Assembly: GCF_000746525.1 (NCBI RefSeq) | Contig: NZ_CP009048.1 | Span: forward strand, 4,901,501 to 4,965,500 | Reading direction: 5' to 3' | From: Pseudomonas alkylphenolica | Lineage (GTDB): Bacteria; Pseudomonadota; Gammaproteobacteria; Pseudomonadales; Pseudomonadaceae | DNA length: 64,000 bases | Part shown: positions 7,790-15,478 of the stretch, piece by piece | Numbering within the stretch: the first letter of the stretch is position 1 | How the letters are laid out: the number at the start of each line of letters is the position of its first letter | Notes under the pieces: model-generated | What the model was told of the DNA's origin: nothing | The model's database searches: none | The model's input: only the letters and a program-made list of their open reading frames with translations | Program-made: the position numbers and the translations under genes

Positions 7790-8695
7790 TCAGGACCAGG
7801 CCACCTTCTGCGCAACAGGCTCCAGAGTTTGCTGGCGAAAAGCCAGATAGTGACGCAGCACCTGTACCGGCGCTTCGGTATGGGGGTAATGGCCGATGCC
7901 TGGCAGCAGCACGGTATCGGGATTCGGCACCAGTTCCCGGTAGCGTTCGTGCATGTGGGCGCCGGATACCGGATCGACCGCACCGTTGATGAAACGCAGC
8001 CGCACACCCTCTTTTTGCAAAGCGGCGACCCAACGTTCGCGATGGAGGGCACGCTCGGGCACATAGCACACCAGCTTGTGCAGGATCCGCGTGCCGCGGT
8101 TCGACGCAACCAGGCTCCAGTAGTCATCCAGCGCGCTTTCGCTGGGATGCGTGCACGGACCATAGATCTGAGTGACATGCCGCACCAGGTCGTCGCGTCC
8201 GAACGAACGCGCCACCAGCCAGCCCAGACGACTGAGCAACAGCTTCTGGATCAGCAACGCTCGATGGCACTCAGGAAACAGCCCGCCATTGAGAAACACA
8301 CAGCTGGCAATGTTCGCCTGCCCTTCATGGTGGCGCGCCAGCAGTTCCTGGGAGACGCTGTCGCCATAATCATGAGCGAGCAGGTGCACCGGCTGATCGA
8401 CCTTCAGGTGCTCAAGCAAGGCCTGCTGCAGGTCGGCCTGTTCGATCAGGCTGTAAAGGTGATGCACAGGCTTGGCCGAGTCGCCAAAACCGAGCATGTC
8501 ACAGGCTATCACCCGGTATCGCTGGGCCAATGGCGTCCACAGGTAATGCCAATCCCAGCTCGCCGTGGGAAATCCGTGGATAAGCAGCAGCGGCTCGCCT
8601 TGCCCTGCCGTCCAGTAGCGAATGGTCTGACCGCGGAAGGTAAAACTCAGGCCCCGGGTACGCCAGACACATAATGGAATCTCGGCCAGAGACAT
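7790..8695 (-). CDS. Alpha/beta hydrolase with Asp nucleophile (haloalkane dehalogenase/epoxide hydrolase type)
   Basis: A 301-residue alpha/beta hydrolase. The oxyanion segment HGFP is at residues 40-43. The nucleophile elbow reads A-H-D-Y-G (Asp 109), so the nucleophile is aspartate rather than serine, as in haloalkane dehalogenases and epoxide hydrolases, although those usually have Trp after the Asp. NGAVDPVSG and GIGHYPHTE supply the acid and histidine. The substrate is unknown. A 15-bp palindrome also found before the DUF1302 gene lies 72-86 bases upstream of the start. Confidence 0.8.
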   Translation of the reverse strand: MSLAEIPLCVWRTRGLSFTFRGQTIRYWTAGQGEPLLLIHGFPTASWDWHYLWTPLAQRYRVIACDMLGFGDSAKPVHHLYSLIEQADLQQALLEHLKVDQPVHLLAHDYGDSVSQELLARHHEGQANIASCVFLNGGLFPECHRALLIQKLLLSRLGWLVARSFGRDDLVRHVTQIYGPCTHPSESALDDYWSLVASNRGTRILHKLVCYVPERALHRERWVAALQKEGVRLRFINGAVDPVSGAHMHERYRELVPNPDTVLLPGIGHYPHTEAPVQVLRHYLAFRQQTLEPVAQKVAWS

Positions 8696-8766
8696 CAGCG
8701 TGGCCTCGCTGAATAGCAGACTGTCGTGTTGAGCAAGGCATCAGTTGCGATCATTGCAATCACCTC

Positions 8767-8781
8767 GGCACATTCGTGTGC
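8767..8781. promoter_or_regulatory. Candidate operator (palindrome shared with the DUF1302 promoter)
   Basis: GGCACATTCGTGTGC contains the inverted repeat GCACA-TTCG-TGTGC. It is upstream of the leftward hydrolase gene. The identical 15 bases occur at 53844-53858 upstream of the leftward DUF1302 gene. Two identical palindromes in two promoter regions suggest one regulator; which one is not known. Confidence 0.4.
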
Positions 8782-8881
8782 TCTACTGTGGTGCAGTCTA
8801 GTCAGCACCCAGGCAAAGGTAAGTTGCATTGGCAGCCAGCTTATTGACTCTGTGAGTCAGGCAGCAAAATAGCGAGCTGTG

Positions 8882-9568
8882 TCACACCATCAAGGTCAGC
8901 AGCGGCGCCGCACACAGGTTGAGCAGACCGGTCAGGACCATGACCAGGCCGGCCACAGAGCCCTCCTCACCGCCCACTTCATGGGCCCGGCTGACCCCTG
9001 CACCATGCGCCCCGACGCCAAACAGCGCGCCACGGGCCAAGGGTGTGCGCAACGGCAGGAACTTGAGCAGTACGCCGCCGAACATGGCGCCCAGCACTCC
9101 GGTAAACATCACAAAAACCGCGGTCAGTTCCGGTACCCCACCCAAGTCCCGGGCCAGAGGCATGGCAAAGGGCGTGGTGATCGAACGCGGCAACAGCGAC
9201 AGGCTCACCGCGTTATCCAGCGACAACAGATGCGCCAGGCCCCAAGAGCTGGCAATGGATACCGTGCTGCCCACCAGCATGCCCAGGCTCAATGCTGGCC
9301 AGTGACGCGCCAGCAATGCCCGCTGCTGCCAGATCGGCACGGCGAAGGCCACTGTCACCGGCCCCAGTACCGACATCAACCAGCGAGTGTCGCGCGAATA
9401 CTCGGCATAGGCGGTGTTCAGCGGGACGGCAACCGCCAGCAGCACCAGCGGCACCAGGATCAGTGGCGACAACAGGTAACGACCGGTTCGCCGGTACAAC
9501 CAGCGGCTGCCCAGATAGGCCAGCAGGGTCAGGGCCAGCCAGAACAGCGGCATGGGCTCAAGTGTCAT
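8882..9568 (-). CDS. LrgB/CidB-family membrane protein
   Basis: An integral membrane protein of 228 residues with about six hydrophobic helices, belonging to the LrgB/YohK family. The conserved segments LLPRSITTPFAMPLA and ARGALFGVGAHGAGVSRAHE are family signatures. LrgB proteins act with LrgA in holin/antiholin-like control of murein hydrolases or in export of small metabolites. The start overlaps the end of the lrgA-like gene by 11 bases, so the two are translated from one mRNA. GGAG precedes the ATG. Confidence 0.9.
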   Translation of the reverse strand: MTLEPMPLFWLALTLLAYLGSRWLYRRTGRYLLSPLILVPLVLLAVAVPLNTAYAEYSRDTRWLMSVLGPVTVAFAVPIWQQRALLARHWPALSLGMLVGSTVSIASSWGLAHLLSLDNAVSLSLLPRSITTPFAMPLARDLGGVPELTAVFVMFTGVLGAMFGGVLLKFLPLRTPLARGALFGVGAHGAGVSRAHEVGGEEGSVAGLVMVLTGLLNLCAAPLLTLMV

Positions 9569-9944
9569 GGCGCATGCTCCAGCGGCACACCCACTCCACG
9601 GTCAGCGCCGTCAGCACCATGACCAGCAAGGTGCTGACGCCGATCACCAGCAAAATCCGCCAGCCCTCATCGCGCAGCAGGCTGCCGTAGTCGAGCAGGC
9701 TCATCAACGCAGGAATGAAGAACAGCAGCATTTCAGCCATCAGCAAGCCGGCGCCCAGTTGCAAGGCCGCCGGTTTCAGCCAGCCCAGGGCAAACGCCAG
9801 CAACAACAGCGCCAGGCCCATGACCCCTGCCGGAATGGGCCAATCCAGCCAGGCGGCCAACTGGCCGCCGAGCATATAAAGCAGGAGAAATACCGCCAGC
9901 TCGACGAGCAGGCGCAGGAGACGTTTGACGGGTGTGGGTTTCAT
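9558..9944 (-). CDS. CidA/LrgA-family holin-like protein
   Basis: A 128-residue membrane protein with four predicted helices and the family pattern LGGQLAAWLDWPIPAGVMGLALLLLAF, followed by GAGLLMAEMLLFFIPALMSLLDY. It is the first gene of the pair with the LrgB-like protein and is divergent from a LysR regulator gene, the arrangement seen for CidR/CidAB-type systems. GAGG lies before the ATG at 9944. Confidence 0.9.
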   Translation of the reverse strand: MKPTPVKRLLRLLVELAVFLLLYMLGGQLAAWLDWPIPAGVMGLALLLLAFALGWLKPAALQLGAGLLMAEMLLFFIPALMSLLDYGSLLRDEGWRILLVIGVSTLLVMVLTALTVEWVCRWSMRHDT

Positions 9945-10015
9945 CGCGGGGGACCTCTTCAGAACTGTATTCTAGAAGCCCCTTCACCACGCTAAAAACG
10001 AATTGTTAGACTTAC

Positions 10016-10033
10016 TTCCATTCCACAATGGAA
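10016..10033. promoter_or_regulatory. Candidate LysR operator between lrgA-like and lysR genes
   Basis: TTCCATT (10016-10022) and AATGGAA (10027-10033) are inverted repeats with a 4-base spacer, located 9 bases before the LysR start and about 70 bases from the divergent lrgA start. Placement suggests autoregulation and control of the lrgAB-like pair; this is inferred. Confidence 0.4.
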
Positions 10034-10041
10034 TTTCGATC

Positions 10042-10929
10042 ATGGAACTCAAACAACTGCGCAGCTTCATTGAAGTGATCCACCGCGGTGGCTTCACCCA
10101 GGCCTCCCATACCTTGCACATCAGCCAGTCGGCGGTAAGCAAGCAGGTGGCCCAGCTGGAACAGGACCTGGGCGTGCCGCTGCTGGAACGTCAAGGCTCA
10201 CAGTTGCACCTGACCGCCGCCGGCAAGATCGTCCTCGAACGCGGCGAAACCATGCTGCGCCTGCGCCAGGAGCTGCAGAACGAACTCGATGACCTGAGCC
10301 AGCTGGAGCGCGGCGAACTACGCCTGGGCCTGCCGCTGCTGGGCAGCGACGCGCTGTTTGCCCGGCTGTTCGCCGAGTACCGTCGACGTTATCCGAACAT
10401 CACCATTCACCTGCTCGAAGGTGGCAGCCGAAGCGTCGAGCAAGCGGTCCTGAGCGGCGAACTGGAGCTGGGCGGCAGCCTGACGCCGAGCGATCCGGCG
10501 TTCGCCTTTCAGCCGTTCTGCAATGAAGCGCTCGATGCCCTGCTGCCCATCGACCACCCCCTGGCCGGGGCCGCTCAGGTCAGCCTGGCGCAGTTGGCCG
10601 ATACGCCGTTTCTGCTCTATCAGCGCAGCTTTGTGCTCAATGATCGACTGCTCAGCGCATGCCAGCAGTTGGGGTTTACCCCGAGGGAAGGCGGACGTAG
10701 CGGCCAGGCCGACTTTCTCGCCGCCCTGGTCGCCGCAGGCCAGGGCGTTGTCCTGCTGCCCAGCGTAGTGGCGCGGGGCCTGGAACGCCCCGGTGTGGTA
10801 CGCCTGACCCTGAGCGAACCGACCGACCTGCGCTGGGACATCGCCTTCATCTGGCGCCAGGGCGCCTACTTGTCACGGGCCGCCCAGGCCTGGCTGCAAT
10901 TGCTGCGCGAGCAACCGCAGGCAGCGTGA
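10042..10929 (+). CDS. LysR-family regulator, probable regulator of the CidA/LrgA-LrgB pair
   Basis: A 295-residue LysR-type protein. The winged helix-turn-helix spans residues 1-60 (QLRSFIEVIHRGGFTQASHTL, SQSAVSKQVAQLEQDLG), then a substrate-binding domain from about residue 90. I took ATG at 10042 (MELKQLRSF), the position where LysR proteins normally begin; an upstream frame extension would cross the palindrome. It is divergent from the lrgAB-like genes and its stop abuts that of the convergent flavodoxin. Effector unknown. Confidence 0.85.
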   Translation: MELKQLRSFIEVIHRGGFTQASHTLHISQSAVSKQVAQLEQDLGVPLLERQGSQLHLTAAGKIVLERGETMLRLRQELQNELDDLSQLERGELRLGLPLLGSDALFARLFAEYRRRYPNITIHLLEGGSRSVEQAVLSGELELGGSLTPSDPAFAFQPFCNEALDALLPIDHPLAGAAQVSLAQLADTPFLLYQRSFVLNDRLLSACQQLGFTPREGGRSGQADFLAALVAAGQGVVLLPSVVARGLERPGVVRLTLSEPTDLRWDIAFIWRQGAYLSRAAQAWLQLLREQPQAA

Positions 10930-11385
10930 TCAGCCGCGCAGCTTGCCGATCAGCTCAGCCAGCCAGGGCTCGGCGTCGGTTTCCGGGGTGACGGTTTCGC
11001 TGGCATCCAGACGCAGCATCGGCTGCACTTCATTGATGCCCAGCTCGGCGAACAATTCACGCATCTGCTCACCGCCACCACAGAAGGTGTCGCCGTAGCT
11101 GGAGTCGCCCAGACCGATCACGGCACCGGGAAGACCACGCCAGGCGGCGGGCAGTACGTCACGAATTTCACTGAACAACGGGATCAGGTTATCGGGCAGC
11201 TCGCCCATGCCGGTCGTCGAGGTCACTGCCAGAAAGGCTTCCGGTGCAAAGCCCTGGAGGTCCTGCAAAGTGGCACGGGCAGCGTGCCAGGCCTCGAACC
11301 CTGCGGCTTTGAGCAACGATTCGGCATGCCGTGCGACTTCTTCGGCGGTGCCGTAGACCGAACCGGAAAGGATGGCGACTTTCAT
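10930..11385 (-). CDS. Flavodoxin domain protein (MioC-like)
   Basis: A 151-residue flavodoxin. The phosphate-binding loop SGSVYGTAEEVA begins at residue 6, and the FMN-contact loops TSTTGMGELPDN and GLGDSSYGDTFC are present. Size and spacing match MioC/YqcA-type short flavodoxins, which serve as electron carriers. ATG at 11385 has GGAAC upstream. It is divergent from the LOV gene by 140 bases and an inverted repeat GGCCTCA/TGAGGCC lies at 11442-11466 in that gap. Confidence 0.88.
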   Translation of the reverse strand: MKVAILSGSVYGTAEEVARHAESLLKAAGFEAWHAARATLQDLQGFAPEAFLAVTSTTGMGELPDNLIPLFSEIRDVLPAAWRGLPGAVIGLGDSSYGDTFCGGGEQMRELFAELGINEVQPMLRLDASETVTPETDAEPWLAELIGKLRG

Positions 11386-11525
11386 AGTGGGTTCCGTAAC
11401 TGAGTAAAAACGTAGGATACTAACATTGGACACTGGCAAAAGGCCTCATTCTCCTTGTGTGAGGCCCAGACCAATCATCTAGAATCAGTCTCCGTGCCCG
11501 AACCACTACCTTGCGGACCTCGCCG

Positions 11526-11984
11526 ATGATCAACGCCAAACTGCTGCAACGCATGATTGATGCCTCCAACGACGGCATCGTGGTCGCCGAACAGGAAGGT
11601 GACGACGACACCATCCTGCTCTATGTGAACCCGGCATTCGAGCGCCTGACCGGCTATGACGCCAACGACATCCTCTACCGCGACTGCCGTTTCCTGCAGA
11701 ACGACGACCGTAATCAAGAGGCGCGCGCACTGATCCGCCAAGCCCTCAAGGATGGTCTGCCGAGCCGGGAAATCCTGCGCAACTACCGCAAGGACGGCAG
11801 TGCGTTCTGGAACGAGCTGTCGATCACGCCGGTGCTCAACGAAGCCGACAAGCGCAAGTATTTCATCGGTATCCAGAAAGATGTCAGCCGTCAGGTCGAG
11901 GCCGAACAGCGGGTACTCGAGCTGGAACGCGAACTGGCACAGGCGCGGGCGCGCATTGCCGAACTGGAAGGCGACGAACGGTAA
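11526..11984 (+). CDS. Short LOV blue-light sensor protein
   Basis: A 152-residue protein made of one LOV (PAS) core and a C-terminal helix, with no fused output domain. The core runs from about residue 10 to 115. The flavin-adduct motif reads RDCRFLQ, placing the photoactive cysteine at residue 54, and NYRKDGSAFWNELSITPV and YFIGIQKDVS complete the FMN pocket. The tail VLELERELAQARARIAELEG is a likely dimerising coiled coil. It closely resembles the short LOV proteins PpSB1/PpSB2 of P. putida. A PilZ-like gene follows by 72 bases and a LitR-type MerR gene is 0.7 kb away. Confidence 0.93.
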   Translation: MINAKLLQRMIDASNDGIVVAEQEGDDDTILLYVNPAFERLTGYDANDILYRDCRFLQNDDRNQEARALIRQALKDGLPSREILRNYRKDGSAFWNELSITPVLNEADKRKYFIGIQKDVSRQVEAEQRVLELERELAQARARIAELEGDER

Positions 11985-12056
11985 AAACAAAACCGCCGTT
12001 TGGCTGTCCATGACGGTGAAGAATTGCATTCACAACTGACATTTTCGAGTTCGACC

Positions 12057-12674
12057 ATGCAAGCAAATGCCCTCCTGACCCAGGACGAGCTGGACTTCAT
12101 CAGGTCCATGCACTACACGTCACAGCCCTCGGCGGCTGAGTCGGTGTCGCGCCTGATGGTCAATGGCGGCAGCGAAATCAAGGACCTGCTGACCCGGCTG
12201 ATTGCCCAGGAGCAGGTCACCTTGCAGGCGCAATTCGACAACCATCAGATGACCTTTCCCCTGCACCTGGTCGAGGACGAGTTCCATTCCCTGCAGCTGC
12301 AGCTGGGCGCACCGCACATCTATGAAGAAGGCCCGATGGTACGTCCATGGCGCCTGACCCTCGAGTCGCCGGTAGCACTGGAAGACGAGCTGGGCCTGAG
12401 TACCGGCCTGTGGGTAAAGGAAATTTCGTTCAAGGGTGTGTTGGTGGAGTTCCGCGACCAGCCCAAACCACCGAGCTCTTTCGACCTCTGGTTCGCCCCC
12501 GACAATTGCGCGCCCATCGCCTTGCACGGTGTCCTGCAGCGGCGTACTGGCAAGAGTCTGGCCGCCTATAACCTGAGTGAGAGCAAGTGCTCGGAGATCG
12601 AACGGCTACGCGAGTACATCCTCCAGGCCCACCGTCAGGCCCATCCGGAGTTGCATCCTCAGCTGTCCAGGTGA
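12057..12674 (+). CDS. PilZ-like domain protein
   Basis: A 205-residue soluble protein. Residues 95-185 resemble a PilZ barrel: RPWRLTLESP may hold the basic ligand motif and VKEISFKGVLVEF corresponds to the (D/N)xSxxG strand with Glu in the first position. The basic RxxxR of canonical c-di-GMP receptors is not clear, so ligand binding is uncertain. It lies downstream of the LOV gene in the same direction and its stop overlaps the convergent MerR gene by 16 bases. A role in c-di-GMP signalling is inferred from the fold only. Confidence 0.6.
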   Translation: MQANALLTQDELDFIRSMHYTSQPSAAESVSRLMVNGGSEIKDLLTRLIAQEQVTLQAQFDNHQMTFPLHLVEDEFHSLQLQLGAPHIYEEGPMVRPWRLTLESPVALEDELGLSTGLWVKEISFKGVLVEFRDQPKPPSSFDLWFAPDNCAPIALHGVLQRRTGKSLAAYNLSESKCSEIERLREYILQAHRQAHPELHPQLSR

Positions 12675-13609
12675 CCGGCCAGGTACTGCTGCAAGCGCCG
12701 ACGCATCAAACGCCCTTCACTGCCCAGACACGCGACCTGCGAGCCGATCAGGCTGTCCTGGGCCAGGTCCGCAGCCTCTCCAGCCAGCAGTAACGGACAC
12801 TCCAGTGCCAGGGCCAGACGGGCCAGGCGCTTGGGCAGGTCTTGCGCCGGTGGATGATTGGAAAACAGCACCAGGGCATGCGGGTTCATGCGCTCACAGA
12901 CCAGGCTGAGTTCTTCCACAGGCTGGCCCAGCCCCAATACCGTCACACCGATTTCACTGGTGCCCAGCAACAGGGCCGTCACCAGCAGTTCCAGCTCGTG
13001 GCAATGCCCGGGAATCGCCGCGAGCACCACCCTGACCTCCTGCTGGTCAGCAGACAGCTGCAAACGCTGCAACACCCGTCCGCGCAGGAACCCATCGAGA
13101 AACAGCCATTCGCTGAGGTGGCCGAAGGCGTCCTGGGTGCAACGCAATTCCTGCCAGACCGGCAAGAGGATGTCCTGGAATGCCACCACCAGTGGATAAC
13201 TGCTGAACACCTGGCCGTAGACCTGCTCCAGGCGCCGCTCATCGAACGCTCTTACCACCTGGCGCAACTGCAGCTGCCATTGCTTGAAGTCGTCCTGGGA
13301 CGCCTGGCTGTGCACAGCTTCAGTTTGCGGTTTTACGCTCTGGCTGCGGGCGAGAATCTTGCCGACCTTGCTGACCGCCACACCCCGCTCGATCCAGCCG
13401 AGGATGTTGCGGACTTCATCGATATCGGCCTGGGAATAGAGCCGGTGCCCACTTTCGGTGCGCGTGGGCTGAATGAGCCCATAACGACGCTCCCAAGCGC
13501 GCAAGGTAACCGGGTTGATACCTGTCAGACGGGAGACTTCGCGAATGGGGAACAGCTCCTCATGAGCGAGATCACCGGGATTCAACGAAGGCTGGGCAGG
13601 TTCAAACAT
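12659..13609 (-). CDS. MerR-family LitR/CarH-like regulator, class lacking the B12 site
   Basis: A 316-residue regulator with an N-terminal MerR winged helix (FPIREVSRLTGINPVTLRAWERRYGLIQPTRT, residues about 20-50) and a C-terminal region shaped like the cobalamin-binding light sensors CarH/LitR. The key B12 residues are missing: after the conserved Trp (SEWLFLDGFLRGRV) the expected Glu-His pair is Arg-Val, and the E-x-H-x-x-G loop reads GHCHELE. P. putida LitR homologues of this class work with a short LOV protein, one of which is encoded nearby. ATG at 13609 has no strong ribosome site. Confidence 0.82.
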   Translation of the reverse strand: MFEPAQPSLNPGDLAHEELFPIREVSRLTGINPVTLRAWERRYGLIQPTRTESGHRLYSQADIDEVRNILGWIERGVAVSKVGKILARSQSVKPQTEAVHSQASQDDFKQWQLQLRQVVRAFDERRLEQVYGQVFSSYPLVVAFQDILLPVWQELRCTQDAFGHLSEWLFLDGFLRGRVLQRLQLSADQQEVRVVLAAIPGHCHELELLVTALLLGTSEIGVTVLGLGQPVEELSLVCERMNPHALVLFSNHPPAQDLPKRLARLALALECPLLLAGEAADLAQDSLIGSQVACLGSEGRLMRRRLQQYLAGHLDS

Positions 13610-13706
13610 TGCCGGAAAACCACGATTCTTGAGGGATGACGGCCATTCTACTCCGGGCAGTAGGTAGCGACCATTGGCATTTGTTTGGGCTGGCAACGTC
13701 TCAGCA

Positions 13707-13734
13707 CTGACGAGTCAGGTTATTTCGGGAATAA
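13707..13734. promoter_or_regulatory. Candidate operator region of the LitR-like regulator
   Basis: Between the divergent MerR and monooxygenase-like genes are two inverted repeats: CTGAC-GA-GTCAG at 13707-13718 and TTATT-TCGGG-AATAA at 13720-13734. MerR/LitR regulators bind promoter palindromes, and this gap is where autoregulation and control of the rightward genes would act. Binding is inferred. Confidence 0.4.
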
Positions 13735-13833
13735 TCCGTGCCCGCTTTTTGCATGCAAGCAGATGCCGTCCACCACCCCGGACGCATGTCATGGGCCGGC
13801 CACCCGCCACGCCCAGTTGCCAGGAGATACACA

Positions 13834-14403
13834 ATGTCTACCCCTCCCGTTACCTTGATGGTGACGCGCCGTGTCGCCGAAGGCCGCTATCAGGATCTGA
13901 TCAGCTGGCTGCACGAAGGCGAACAACTGGCCACCGACTTTACCGGCTACCTGGGCTCCGGCGTCCTTGCGCCACCGCCGCAAGGTGACGAGTTTCAGAT
14001 CATCTTCCGCTTCACCAGCGAGCAGACCATGCAGGCCTGGGAGCACTCGGCCTCGCGCAAGGCCTGGCTGGATCGCGGCAACGGCCTGTTCGAGCAACCG
14101 CAAGAGCTGCGCGCCAGCGGCCTGGACGGCTGGTTTGGCAGCAATCCGGTGCAGCGCCCTCCGCGCTGGAAACAAGCCGTGGCAATCTGGCTGGCGTTCT
14201 TTCCGGTGTCGCTGTTGTTCAACCTGTTGTTCGGCCACTGGCTCAGTGCCCTGGACCTGGTACCACGGGTTCTGCTCAGTACGCTGGGGCTGACACCGCT
14301 AATGGTGTATTTCTTCATTCCGTTGTCGACCCGCCTGCTGGCCAACTGGCTCAATGCCCCGGTGCGCCGCTGCGGGCCGCAGGGTGCGCGCAATCCGGCC
14401 TAG
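13834..14403 (+). CDS. Antibiotic biosynthesis monooxygenase-domain protein with two membrane helices
   Basis: A 189-residue protein. The first 100 residues match an ABM-type ferredoxin-like domain (VTLMVTRRVAEGRYQDLISWLHE, FQIIFRFTSEQTMQAWEHSASR), and two hydrophobic helices follow at about 120-140 and 155-170. The enzymatic role is unknown; many such proteins are not monooxygenases. AGGAGA lies before ATG 13834. It is divergent from the LitR-like gene and 55 bases ahead of folM, so light control of both is possible but untested. Confidence 0.8.
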   Translation: MSTPPVTLMVTRRVAEGRYQDLISWLHEGEQLATDFTGYLGSGVLAPPPQGDEFQIIFRFTSEQTMQAWEHSASRKAWLDRGNGLFEQPQELRASGLDGWFGSNPVQRPPRWKQAVAIWLAFFPVSLLFNLLFGHWLSALDLVPRVLLSTLGLTPLMVYFFIPLSTRLLANWLNAPVRRCGPQGARNPA

Positions 14404-14458
14404 TTCGGGTATGCTGGGGGTTATCCAAGCGAACCTGTAAAAGTTGACCGCCCCCACC

Positions 14459-15157
14459 ATGAACAGCCCAATTCTTGTCACCGGAGCCAGCCAGCGAGTC
14501 GGACTGGCGTTGGCCCTGAACCTGGCGCAGGCCGGCCATACCGTGGTCAGCGCCAGCCGCAGCAAAAGCCCTGAGGCTGCGCACCCGAATATCATCCAGT
14601 TCCAGGCCGACCTGTGCCGGGAAGAAGACCGCCAGGCCCTGATCGACCATTTGCAGTCCAGCTATGACGGCCTGCGGGCAATCATCCACAACGCCTCGTT
14701 GTGGCTCGATGACGACCTGGCCAACCTCAACACCATGTTCAAGCTGCATGTCGAAGCGCCCTACCACCTGAACCTGGCGCTGGGCGAGCAACTGCTGAAG
14801 ATGGCCAAGGCCGATATCATCCACATCTGCGACGAGACCTCCTCGCGCGGCAGCAAGAGCCATATCGGCTATGCCGCGACCAAGGCTGCGCTGCAGAATA
14901 TGGTCCTGTCTTTTGCTGAAAAATACGCGCCGGTGGTCAGGGTCAACGCGATCCTGCCGGGGCTGCTGATCCTCAAGGAAGGCGGCGACGAAGCGTACCG
15001 CCAGCAAACCCTGAAGAAAGCTTTGCTGGAATTCGAGCCTGGCGCTCAACCGCTGATCGAGGCGGTGCAGTTCCTCCTCGACAGCCAGTACAGCACCGGC
15101 AGCAACGTGGTCATCAACGGTGGCCGCCATCTGAAAAACCGCATCGCGGTAGACTGA
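14459..15157 (+). CDS. folM: Dihydromonapterin reductase, FolM type
   Basis: A 232-residue SDR with ILVTGASQRVGLALAL at the N-terminus, NAS in place of NNAG (IIHNASLW), and the YAATK active-site motif (HIGYAATKAALQNM). These match FolM, which reduces dihydromonapterin to tetrahydromonapterin, the cofactor of phenylalanine hydroxylase in pseudomonads, so it may connect to the aromatic catabolism genes at the left of the window. ATG 14459 is preferred over the in-frame TTG 15 bases earlier. Confidence 0.85.
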   Translation: MNSPILVTGASQRVGLALALNLAQAGHTVVSASRSKSPEAAHPNIIQFQADLCREEDRQALIDHLQSSYDGLRAIIHNASLWLDDDLANLNTMFKLHVEAPYHLNLALGEQLLKMAKADIIHICDETSSRGSKSHIGYAATKAALQNMVLSFAEKYAPVVRVNAILPGLLILKEGGDEAYRQQTLKKALLEFEPGAQPLIEAVQFLLDSQYSTGSNVVINGGRHLKNRIAVD

Positions 15158-15181
15158 ATTGTCCTTGTCACGAGAATGACC

Positions 15182-15478
15182 ATGAACGACCAACAGAAAC
15201 TTGAGCTCGAAGCCGCGGCCTTCCGCCGCCTGGTGGCTCACCTGGACAGCCGCAAGGATGTACAGAACATCGACCTGATGAACCTTTCCGGCTTCTGCCG
15301 CAACTGCCTGTCGAAGTGGTACAAGGCCGCGGCCGACGAGCGTCAGATCGACCTGAGCATGGATGAGGCCCGCGAAGTGGTCTACGGCATGCCTTACGCC
15401 GAGTGGAAAGCCCAATACCAGAAAGAAGCCAGCGCTGAACAACAAGCAGCGTTCGCCAAAGGAAAGCCCAATGACTGA
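15182..15478 (+). CDS. DUF1244 family protein
   Basis: A 98-residue protein of the DUF1244 family, recognised by NIDLMNLSGFCRNCLSKWYKAAAD and REVVYGMPYAEWKAQYQ. Two Cys residues in FCRNCLSKW are conserved in the family and may bind metal. Function is not known. I favour ATG 15182 (MNDQQKLELE) with GAG 7 bases upstream over ATG 15176. Its stop overlaps the start of the HopJ-family gene by 8 bases, indicating co-translation; folM is 24 bases upstream. Confidence 0.88.
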   Translation: MNDQQKLELEAAAFRRLVAHLDSRKDVQNIDLMNLSGFCRNCLSKWYKAAADERQIDLSMDEAREVVYGMPYAEWKAQYQKEASAEQQAAFAKGKPND

